In this document: positions 31,247 to 43,200 of the stretch, one piece after another
Numbering within the stretch: the stretch's first letter is position 1
Layout of the letters: each line of letters begins with the position of its first letter
DNA from: Ectobius pallidus
Lineage: Eukaryota > Arthropoda > Insecta > Blattodea > Ectobiidae
Assembly: GCA_964059195.1 (NCBI GenBank)
Contig: CAXKWD010000006.1
Coordinates: 3,588,530-3,652,529 of the forward strand
Length of the DNA stretch: 64,000 nt
Direction: 5' to 3'
Made by a program: the position numbers and the translations under genes
Notes under the pieces: generated by a model
What the model saw: only the letters and a program-made list of their open reading frames with translations
Database searches by the model: none
Told to the model about the DNA's origin: nothing

Positions 31247-34200
31247 CTGAAACATAACAAGAATGACCTCCTAAGTCTCTCCGCAGTTGTGGTTATGTTC
31301 GTCACTCATGCACAGTCCTAGCAGCAGGCCATGTTATTTTTTTATCTTTTTTTATACTTCTTGTAATTGGAGGTCGCCTCACGACAAAGAATACAAAACA
31401 CAAAAGTGCAACTTCCATCATTAATATTATACAATTTTACTGTCCTAGTAAATGTAGAGTAACATGATAATATGATGAGCACTGCAAGTATCTGTGAAGC
31501 GCACAATTCCGTACAAATATTTTCTTTTATCATTTTAACAAACTGGAGATGGCTACTGGCATTAAGCTTAAGAGCAGTAAGGTAAAAGATGAATATTTAT
31601 GGACTCATGATGTACAATACATTTTTTATTTTGTTTATTATTCATACAAAAATTATTTTCTTCTTCATGTGCACTGGAACTTTATTCCATTACATTGTTC
31701 CATCTTGGCATGATGTCCTCATATGAGGACGCCTTATTTTGGCCAAATTTGTTAAACTAACTCATGACAACGTATGGCATTTTATTTTTATGTATTTATT
31801 CCCAAGTATCTAACAGTGTACTCAAAATAGCACAAAATTTGGTGTAATAATCCTGTTAGTTCACAACTGGCTATAGCCTACACCAAACAAACTGTGTACC
31901 AGTGAAGACAATCATTACTGTTTCTCAGCCACTGACAGTAACTTGTGAGATTTATATAATATGAAAGTGTTTCTAAACTTGAAATAAAGATCTATGAAGT
32001 ACGTGTACAATAGCATTTTAAGCAGGCAGTTACATAATTATTTTAGTCTCTCCAGGGGTTTGCTGACCACAGTTTGACAATGGCTAATGTAGAGCAAATA
32101 ATGGGGGCCAGATACGCTAGTGTCAATTTATTTCAGATGGCTTTCACAGGATCAACTATATTAAAACATACATTCTCTGAAACATGTGGTCAGGTATTGA
32201 AAGGGGCAAATAGGCTATAGGCCTATATAAGAGGCTATGCCCTGACTGACTGACTTAACTAATGACTGACAAAGAATCAACGCAGAGCCTAAACTACAAT
32301 GAGAAGAGACTTGGAATTTTGACAGTACCTTCGTTTTATAATGTAAGTATTCAATAAGGAAGGATTTTGCAAAATTTTTATTTTTAATGGCAAAAATCAA
32401 ATCTTTTCCAAGATACTAAATACCTTTTCACACAGAATTTTCAATCGAAATCACATTCCATGACAACAGTGTATTGTTGGCAGTGGCAGATAGCTTTGGA
32501 AATAAATGATACGGGACTTTGACAAATAATGCACAGTGTGATACAGTCACATAACTTTCTCTGCCCTGCCCATAGAGAATACCATTTTCTCATTTCACAT
32601 TTTGATGTAAAATAAGCGGTCGTATTCCGGGGACAGCTTAATACAGCTGTAGGCCCTAAGCACGTAAAAGGAGACAAAATAGGATGGAACAGTTTTAGTC
32701 CTATATGTTCAATATATTATTATGTCCCAGGTTTTTGGGGAGGAAAGTGGTATTGAATTTCTTTTTTATTTCAGTTCCGAAGCAGTTGTTTCGTAACATG
32801 AGCTTGAAAAATAAAATATATCGCAATGACAGTACATTTTATGTTAGCGGAAATTCTGTTTGTTCTTATATGAACCCCTACCAGGCATGGTGTGTAGAAG
32901 CAATGGGGTGCAAAATTCTGCATCCTCTATGAGCCATAATAACCTATATTAAGCATTTTCTGAGGGAATAGTTTGAGTGTGATAAGTCTTCTTCCTATTT
33001 CAAATTCTACATACCTATTTAAGGACCTAGAATTTAAAAATCAAAAGTCCTTTGTAAGTTAATTTCGAATGTAAAAATACAAAACCCGAGCAATGCCGGG
33101 CCTTTTAAGCTCGTGTTAAATACTCCTCTTGATTCCGTTCAACATGAACATTGGGCGTGGGTTGTTGATCTTCTCAAGCTTTGAAATACTCGGTTTCTTT
33201 ATGAATTTCATTAACTTGATTGCGCTTAGGATGGATAGAATAGGAAACCTCAACTCGCAGAACAGAATGAACGTGCGATGAAAGACAATTATCATACATT
33301 TTAAAACAAAAAATTTCAATATCTGTGTTAAATCTGAGAAAGAGGTTTGAAGTCTCGTTGGGCATGAGACAGTCATAACAAGAAGATGTTCCAGTCATTC
33401 CTTATGTTGAACCCAGGACCTTTGGCTATCCGTGCCAATGCTCTACCAACTGAGCTAAGCCAGAGTTCACTTCACAGCGCCAGATGGCTCCTATGACTGA
33501 TTGCCCTTATTGGTCTGCCTCCCTGACAGACAAGTTATGTCATATGCAGTAGGCTACTGTGAGGCACACTAATTAGTGATCATGTAATGTCCAACAGAGA
33601 CAATAATCTGTGATTCATTAATACATATATATATATCAAGCAGATTTAAAATGCCTACAACACATAAGCTAACAATGAACAAAACACCTTAAAAGAGCTC
33701 TGTGTATCGTAATACAAACTGGAGTAAATATTTAACTAAGTTGGAACTTCAAGCAATAATAGGTTAGAATAATATTATTTGGACCGCCGGCGTAGTTTTG
33801 TGGTTAGCGTTGCTTACTACACATACGTCGGCCAGGGTTCGATCCCCGTTACCTCATATTTTTTTAGTTAGGGAGGTCTGGAACGGGGTGCACTCAGCCT
33901 CGTGATTCAAATTGAGGAGCTACTTGATAGAAAAGTAGCGGCTCCCGTCATGGAAACCACCATTAACGGCCAATGCTGACCACATGCCCCCCAATCCTGC
34001 CATCTGCCTATGGTAGATGACGCAGCGTTCGGGTGGGTCCCTTCAGGGATGTAGTGCCACGGAGTTTATATAATATGTACTAAGTAAGCAACAGTTGAGA
34101 GCGGAAGAATGTGGAATATATGGTTAAAAGTGACATAAGAAACAATGGGAGTGGAAATAGCAATTTACAGAACTAGAATAAAAAGAAGACGGGGTTGAAA

Positions 34201-37200
34201 GAGCAAGTAGAAGACAACGCCAACACATTGATTTACTCAATCATAATTAATGAAGGTGGAATTGAAATGAACCCAGGACCAGCGGACAGCTTTGGTGAGA
34301 TAATTAAAATATTAAAGCGACTGAGTAACAAAATTAGTGTGGCGACGAAAAAAAGTCAAGCAAGAGATCCGAGAGGAGATCAAATATATGAAGAAGGAGG
34401 TGGAAGAACTGAGGATCAGGATACAAAGATCAGAGAGGAAAAAAACAGGTATCCAGTCTAACTTTCACAGGGACAGAATAGAGAAAAGCTATCACACCTA
34501 GAATGGAGATTACGGAATGGAAATTTTAGAGAAACAACTGGAGGGTCCTGAACTACAGGGCTGGGAAATTATCAAGGCGAGTCGGATCGGTAATAGGAAT
34601 GATAGTCGCGCGATTTTCCAAGAAAGAGGTCGTTCATGAAATAGTCTTAATAAATCCAACTCGAGTTGACGAGTTTCATCAGATAAATTCGTTCCTACTG
34701 CGATGTCACGGATCTATCGATAAACTCGTCAACTCTCGTGGGATTACCTATGAGGCTCCTGAACTACAGGAACTGTTGTGAAGTATGTGCAGTGGCCTTG
34801 GATGATCCTAATGTCATTATTATATCACTATAAAGGGCCCCCTAAAGGAGATGTTAATATATTTTTGACATTATTTGAAGAATTGTTACGTTATAGAAGT
34901 AAATTTAATACTGACATTATTCTTGGTACGGATTTAAATTTGGACCTTAATTTAACCAACAATTCTATTAATAACTTTTGCACTTTAATCAGGTCGTTTA
35001 ACTTATATTGCGCCTACGAGAGTTGAAGCTTGTTTAGATTACTGGACTAGCAGATATTCAATTGAGGTAATTAATTTACTGATTGCTGACCATTTAGGTG
35101 TAATTTTAAAGTTAATGGATAAGAAAGATTTGACGAAATCCAAGTTTATTTTAACTAGGAATTTTACAGAATGTGGTTATGCGAGTTTTAATAACATTAT
35201 GTTCAGTTCAAATTAGAATTTTATACAAGATAATCTTATTGAAGCTTTTAATACATGCTTTCCTGTTAGACGTGTGAAGCTCACAAATGAAAGGAAAAGT
35301 ATTACACGCATGAGCTAAAAAACTTTAAGAATGAGGTCTTAAAACTTTACAATTTATATAGACAAACTAACAATGACTTTGTAAAACAACTATACTTACA
35401 AACAAATCGAAAATATATAAAGAAGCTTGAAGCGGTTCACCCCCTTTGATTTGGGAAATGCCACTATTAAGGTTCACTCTGTATGTAATATAATGTTTTT
35501 ATGTAGTACTTACATTCGCTGAGCTTCTTTGAACCTGCCTCGGTCTAGTCATCAAGCTACAAGATTTAAACTCTTACGTTTCTGCAGGGTATAAATATGG
35601 GTCTGGTGAATGGCAATATTAACTACAGTAATTAGATATCAAACTAATTAATACTGGTATGAATAGATTTATTAACCAATTAATATTAAGTCCAATTAAT
35701 GCGTATGTTAATCTACTCGTGGTTGATACTGTATATAATGTCTCCAATGTAGAACGTAGCCACAAAAGTTTATCAGTTATTATTCCTTCCTATTGGTTAT
35801 CACGTGATGATATAATGACTCCCTTTGGAGTAATTATAATAATGTTAATTCGTCGACCAAGTACTTACTCTGATCCACTGAATTTAAATCGGTAATAGCC
35901 GTAACTTAGCTATTACCACAAATCACGTTTACTGGGTATCTTACTATAAAAGATTACTTATTCAAGTTGGGTAACTTCCCCAACGTGAATATAAAATACG
36001 AGTGTGATACAATGGTATCCACTCGGAATAATTAAGCTGACAAGGGCTATGCGTTCAACCCGTGACGGGTCCGGGAGAACACTGTACTCTTAACATTGGC
36101 AAAGTTCTACATCGTGGCCCTCACAGCAATCTCCCCACTTCTTATATTAACAAATCAAATTCTATGTTACAGTAATTTAACTATATTTTAGCTAGTAGCT
36201 TCTTTTTGATTGGGCCTTTAGACCCACGCTTTAAAGACGCTACGAGATACAACTCACAAATTTCCACTGTCTCCTGTTCTCGTTATTACATCAATATTCT
36301 GAGAATGTTCACTCTGTGCTCTTTCCCCAAGTACTATTCCTAGTATATTCTTTTGACTAGGCTCTCATCGCCTTTGTGTCACATTTTCACATAAAGGAAG
36401 CACTATTTGTTAACAATGACTGTCTCCGGCCACCCGCCGTGAATGAATGGTACAAGCGAGCTAGCCATTGTGACATACTCGGAATCTTGTCTGGTACTTT
36501 CTCCACCCCGTAATATTCTTATATTTAATATTAATTTATTTTATCTTTAATCCATATTCTTCATTTAATAATTGTATGTTAAGCATGATTTAATAGAGTA
36601 TCATTTGAGATTCATTTTGATATAAAATACTAATAGGTCACATCATTTTAAGGTTTTATATTTAATGTAATTTAGCTTGCTATTTATCGTGATTATAGTT
36701 TTATATTGAATACTAGAATCAGGATTCCTTCATATGCCCAAAAGTTCTCTTGAAAAAATGTGAGTTTTGTAAAAATTTGCGATTTTTAAAGAGTGCTTTT
36801 CTGCTCCTTTAAATACCTTGTTATTATACTGAATGTATAGGTGACAGTGCAATGACTTGATTTGTTTTGGTCGTAGATTTGACCTAGTTACCTTTCACAA
36901 TGTTTACATTTGCCACATGGCTTGCTACCTGTGAGTGAGTGACCTCGTGACATGGTACCGCTATCAATCTCTTCATCTATACACACTACAATTATTACTC
37001 ATGCATACAACATCCACGAAAGAATTTTACTATGAAATTACTATTCCTACTTATTACTAGATAAATCGCCGATAGGATTTTTTTTTGTCTCGGACGTCCT
37101 TTTTATAAAAATAAATAACAATGAATAAAATAATCGACTGATCTGTTATCGAAGTTCACTTATAAATATATATAACAGAGATATATTTTCGCTGGCTGAT

Positions 37201-40200
37201 TTATTACCACTCGTTCATATGTTACACTAAAACTTGCACTGGTATTAATATATATCACACGCAATTTCAGTCGCGGTCATACATACAATACAGTAGTTAT
37301 TACATTCTTTACGGTACCAATTATCGAAACACCGTAACCCCAATTCATACTGTCCTTACCCTTGTAATGTTCCTAATAAGGCTTAGTAAAAGATAGATTA
37401 TACCACCTCCTAATTCTATTGTTACTTATGTCAACTACCTTAAAACAAACACCATTGAAGGATTTGTAATAGAAAATGAACTGCTATAAAGGAGCTCGAG
37501 GCGCTGCACTCTTATTACTCTTATTATTATCGTAGTTCTGCAATAGTCAGCTAGCTTTCTATAGTGATAGACATGTAAGTTATCCATGGTTATGGCATGT
37601 TCGTATTATATGGCAACAATTTGGGGATTCAACATATATATACTCATGTTTTAATAAACACATCTAACAGCTTGTATTTCTATTCAATATCTAGGGTCGT
37701 GATGCTGTCCACTTTACTCTTATGATTCCTTTTTTTTTTTTAAACTGCCTAAGTGTTTAATCGTTTATATTCCCTTCACTTCCGTATTCGTCATAGCAAT
37801 TTTCTTGATCACTATATTTGTTCCCAATTATTAATCTCGCAATTATCCAGCTTATAATCCTCCTCAAAATAAGTGTTTTCATATTCGTCTACATCGACGC
37901 TCAATTCATAATAGAAGATGGGTCCTTTGACCTCAGCTTCAACATAATAATCTTTCATACGAAGATGAGTCCTTAATCTCAGCTTCAACATAATAATCTT
38001 TCATACGAAGATGAGTCCTTAATCTCAGCTTCAACATAATAATCTTTCATACGAAGATGAGTCCTTTGACCTCAGCTTCAACATAATAATCCTTCCTACG
38101 AAGATGAGTCCTTTAATCTCAGCTTCAACATAATAAACTCACTTATTTCCTTCTCAACTATAATCTGGCATTTATTTTTACTCAGACTGTCAACAATAAC
38201 ATATTCATTCCGGATTGCGATTTAGTTATTTAAACAACTACATGATCCTTCAAATCATTAATTGGAAATGGAACTTCTATGACGTATTTTTTATTAACTC
38301 TTAAGCATTGTTCTTAAAATTTCAATATTCCTTCGTCTTTCAACAGCGTGTCACAACCTAGTGAAATGATGTGTTAATCTTTTACCAATATAATATATAT
38401 CTATGCTTCCCAATTGCCATTATTTAATTATACCATGATCTATTTGTCTACTGTATATTTTTAGCCTCACTGATTGCTATAGTACAATAATTTTCCAATC
38501 TCAACCTCTATTTGCAGCGAATTCAAAATTTCTATTTTATTCCCTTCTATGGCATAAAAATCACTATGCTACTTATAATTATTTATGTGGAGCCTCTGTT
38601 CCGAATTCACGGCCCCCTCATTATGCATATTATGAGTATCTAATGCATTTTTATTTAGTTTATATTTCCCATAGGCCTATCATCATTCTCACGCATAGTT
38701 AAGTCATCTCTGTCGTCGTGAAATTCACTAGCTTCGGGATTTAACTGTTGCCCAGATTCTCGGCTATCTATTTGGTTGGGATCCCCGTTATCTTTCTATC
38801 TGACATATCTCTCATTCCTGAGCTCACTGCTCCGCTGATACAGATCTAGACTTCCTCCACCTGTTTCCGGAAGTACTATACGCTTAACTGTCACCGGTAC
38901 CTGCTGTGGCACTGACCTAGTCACCTTGGCTTTATTTCTGTTACGCCAGTTGTAATTCCACTGACTAACTTTATCATTGCTATTGTCAAAGCCTTTGTTA
39001 TTGATTCTTACGTAAGGACTACTACCCTTCTTCCTATCTACGTAACGTCCCCTATCAAATTTCTTACTCCAGTCATATTGAATCTGACCTATACTTCCGC
39101 GATCATATTTCTTATTCTCAAACTCCGGAACATTTCCTTCTACTTCAAAATTCATTAACAATTGCATGGGAATGTGATCACTTATCGGCAAAACAGTATG
39201 ATTTGGTAGGATTACCTTGCTTCGCTTTGTGTTCGTATCATTGCAAACGCTGTGGGTTTGTTGATCTCCATTTATAGAATTAATTACCGGCAAATTCGAC
39301 GTGTTTACAACTTTGACAGTTGGAGACCACGCCCCATTGCTATTTGCATCAGTACACACACTACGAGTATCACTCGAATTTTTATCTATCAAGTTATTTA
39401 TTTCTGTTGTGATATCGTTCGATATCACTACTTTACTCATTTCTTCACTAGACTGAATGTCAATCTCTTTCACCTGACCTTGGATTTTAGTACTCGGTTC
39501 CCCGGTTTCATTTAAAAAAGTTTTAACTAACTTCCCTTCTAAGCTATTAGTTTTCTCAACAATTTCTATCCGCAACGAACAAGGACCTGTCCCTATCTTA
39601 CTGTCAATCTCCTTTACAGTATTAGTTAATTGCAACTTAATTTCCTTACTTTCATTTACACTTTTCTCATCTACATTTTCCCTTTCTAGCTCTACGCTTT
39701 TCTTTGACATATCAATCTCTAGCTCTACATCTTTGACTTTTTCGTCTGATGTAGCATTAGTAGACCTAACCTCATTGTTTACCTTGTTGGAGTGTTCGGG
39801 GTCTTTATCTAAATTGTCCGACCTTTTATCCACAGATTGTTTGATTTCGTTAGAAGTTCTTTTCCGCATCTCTAAATCTCGGAATAGTATCTCAATTAAT
39901 TCCATATAACTATTTGCTTGTTGTTTTATTAACATTTTATTCTCCTCTAACTGTTTATCTATTAACTGGTTTATTGCCTGCAAAGACCAAGACTGCGGTC
40001 CTTCTTCTCCCATAACCTGACTTTTATTTTTAGTCCCTACACTTTCTTTTTCTGATTGAGCTGAGGGCCCTTCTGGGTTAAGCTCCCCACTATTAGTTTT
40101 CTCCATCTTGTGATTAGTTACTTTTTCGTTACGTGAAGTTATCATAACGTTACCCTAATCAAAATCCTAACGTCATTGCACTTATCACTTTGGTATAAAA

Positions 40201-43200
40201 ACATGCGCACTCACCTTTAGTACATGGCACAATTTATACACTGACATATATATAGCACTCTTATATTAAACAAGAAATACCCTCTTATCAGTAATACAAG
40301 AAATACCCTCTTATCAATAGTACAATCCAATTGATATTCTCCCGTATTCTTGATTTTACTGATGCCCTTCCTGCGATTTCTTCTCTCTTCTCTCTTGTCT
40401 AGTCCCCTTCTAAGCTAGTGCCCGCTCCTTAATTCCTTACTTCCCTTCTTCTTTATTTGAATTTGACCAGTATTTTGATATTTTCAAAAATTTTAGTTCA
40501 TTGCCCACGCCATTCACCTTTTTCTTTTCGAAGCCACCACGTTGTTCGCGCCACTATGAAGCGGTTCTTTACGCCCCACAAGTTGGGCAGACCACTATGA
40601 AGCGGTTCACCCCCTTTGATTTGGGAAATGCCACTATTAAGGTTCACTCTGTATGTAATATAATGTTTTTATGTAGTACTTACATTCGCTGAGCTTCTTT
40701 GAACCTGCCTCGGTCTAGTCATCAAGCTACAAGATTTAAACTCTTACGTTTCTGCAGGGTATAAATATGGGTCTGGTGAATGGCAATATTAACTACAGTA
40801 ATTAGATATCAAACTAATTAATACTGGTATGAATAGATTTATTAACCAATTAATATTAAGTCCAATTAATGCGTATGTTAATCTACTCGTGGTTGATACT
40901 GTATATAATGTCTCCAATGTAGAACGTAGCCACAAAAGTTTATCAGTTATTATTCCTTCCTATTGGTTATCACGTGATGATATAATGACTCCCTTTGGAG
41001 TAATTATAATAATGTTAATTCGTCGACCAAGTACTTACTCTGATCCACTGAATTTAAATCGGTAATAGCCGTAACTTAGCTATTACCACAAATCACGTTT
41101 ACTGGGTATCTTACTATAAAAGATTACTTATTCAAGTTGGGTAACTTCCCCAACGTGAATATAAAATACGAGTGTGATACAATGGTATCCACTCGGAATA
41201 ATTAAGCTGACAAGGGCTATGCGTTCAACCCGTGACGGGTCCGGGAGAACACTGTACTCTTAACATTGGCAAAGTTCTACATCGTGGCCCTCACAGCAAT
41301 CTCCCCACTTCTTATATTAACAAATCAAATTCTATGTTACAGTAATTTAACTATATTTTAGCTAGTAGCTTCTTTTTGATTGGGCCTTTAGACCCACGCT
41401 TTAAAGACGCTACGAGATACAACTCACAAATTTCCACTGTCTCCTGTTCTCGTTATTACATCAATATTCTGAGAATGTTCACTCTGTGCTCTTTCCCCAA
41501 GTACTATTCCTAGTATATTCTTTTGACTAGGCTCTCATCGCCTTTGTGTCACATTTTCACATAAAGGAAGCACTATTTGTTAACAATGACTGTCTCCGGC
41601 CACCCGCCGTGAATGAATGGTACAAGCGAGCTAGCCATTGTGACATACTCGGAATCTTGTCTGGTACTTTCTCCACCCCGTAATATTCTTATATTTAATA
41701 TTAATTTATTTTATCTTTAATCCATATTCTTCATTTAATAATTGTATGTTAAGCATGATTTAATAGAGTATCATTTGAGATTCATTTTGATATAAAATAC
41801 TAATAGGTCACATCATTTTAAGGTTTTATATTTAATGTAATTTAGCTTGCTATTTATCGTGATTATAGTTTTATATTGAATACTAGAATCAGGATTCCTT
41901 CATATGCCCAAAAGTTCTCTTGAAAAAATGTGAGTTTTGTAAAAATTTGCGATTTTTAAAGAGTGCTTTTCTGCTCCTTTAAATACCTTGTTATTATACT
42001 GAATGTATAGGTGACAGTGCAATGACTTGATTTGTTTTGGTCGTAGATTTGACCTAGTTACCTTTCACAATGTTTACATTTGCCACATGGCTTGCTACCT
42101 GTGAGTGAGTGACCTCGTGACATGGTACCGCTATCAATCTCTTCATCTATACACACTACAATTATTACTCATGCATACAACATCCACGAAAGAATTTTAC
42201 TATGAAATTACTATTCCTACTTATTACTAGATAAATCGCCGATAGGATTTTTTTTTTGTCTCGGACGTCCTTTTTATAAAAATAAATAACAATGAATAAA
42301 ATAATCGACTGATCTGTTATCGAAGTTCACTTATAAATATATATAACAGAGATATATTTTCGCTGGCTGATTTATTACCACTCGTTCATATGTTACACTA
42401 AAACTTGCACTGGTATTAAATATATCACACGCAATTTCAGTCGCGGTCATACATACAATACAGTAGTTATTACATTCTTTACGGTACCAATTATCGAAAC
42501 ACCGTAACCCTAATTCATACTGTCCTTACCCTTGTAATGTTCCTAATAAGGCTTAGTAAAAGATAGATTATACCACCTCCTAATTCTATTGTTACTTATG
42601 TCAACTACCTTAAAACAAACACCATTGAAGGATTTGTAATAGAAAATGAACTGCTATAAAGGAGCTCGAGGCGCTGCACTCTTATTACTCTTATTATTAT
42701 CGTAGTTCTGCAATAGTCAGCTAGCTTTCTATAGTGATAGACATGTAAGTTATCCATGGTTATGGCATGTTCGTATTATATGGCAACAATTTGGGGATTC
42801 AACATATATATACTCATGTTTTAATAAACACATCTAACAGCTTGTATTTCTATTCAATATCTAGGGTCGTGATGCTGTCCACTTTACTCTTATGATTCCT
42901 TTTTTTTTTTTTTAAACTGCCTAAGTGTTTAATCGTTTATATTCCCTTCACTTCCGTATTCGTCATAGCAATTTTCTTGATCACTATATTTGTTCCCAAT
43001 TATTAATCTCGCAATTATCCAGCTTATAATCCTCCTCAAAATAAGTGTTTTCATATTCGTCTACATCGACGCTCAATTCATAATAGAAGATGGGTCCTTT
43101 GACCTCAGCTTCAACATAATAATCTTTCATACGAAGATGAGTCCTTAATCTCAGCTTCAACATAATAATCTTTCATACGAAGATGAGTCCTTAATCTCAG

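Larger units (their letters stand above)
34085..35427 (+). mobile_element. LINE, 5' half (2A-like motif and endonuclease)
   Basis: This is the 5' part of a Jockey/CR1-like LINE whose RT half resumes at 44964. It holds a frame with EGGIEMNPGP (34240-34290). Next comes an apurinic-endonuclease region with TDIILGTDLNLDLN (about 34900-34960), and after a frameshift near 35005 the segment LIADHLGVILKLMD (about 35075). It ends in the inter-domain linker (NRKYIKKLE) exactly where the gypsy-like LTR starts. Frameshifts and stops show that it is dead. Confidence 0.75.
35428..41295 (-). mobile_element. Gypsy-like LTR element, gag only, complete copy
   Basis: On the - strand it runs 5' LTR 41295-40598, primer site, gag 40145-38796, a decayed protease region, then 3' LTR 36125-35428. 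The 698-bp LTR limits are inferred: on the - strand it starts tgtgagggcc just after a purine tract (aagaagtggggagattgc) and ends accgcttca. The primer site tggtctgcccaacttg lies three bases further on. No RT, RNase H or integrase is present in the 2.5 kb after gag. A second, truncated interior is attached on the right (41296-44963). Confidence 0.7.

Noticed and set aside
33405..33475. Possible tRNA gene (- strand) with a GGA triplet
   Set aside because: The T arm and acceptor are not paired, position 33 is not U, and the sequence is fused to a SINE body also found at 14850.
35659..35895. 78-codon ORF present twice (35659 and 40829)
   Set aside because: Lies in the duplicated gypsy-like LTR, antisense to the element, with no motif.
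37915..38136. CRISPR-like regular repeat array
   Set aside because: The units are contiguous without unique spacers and lie in a eukaryotic retroelement; it is a simple tandem repeat.
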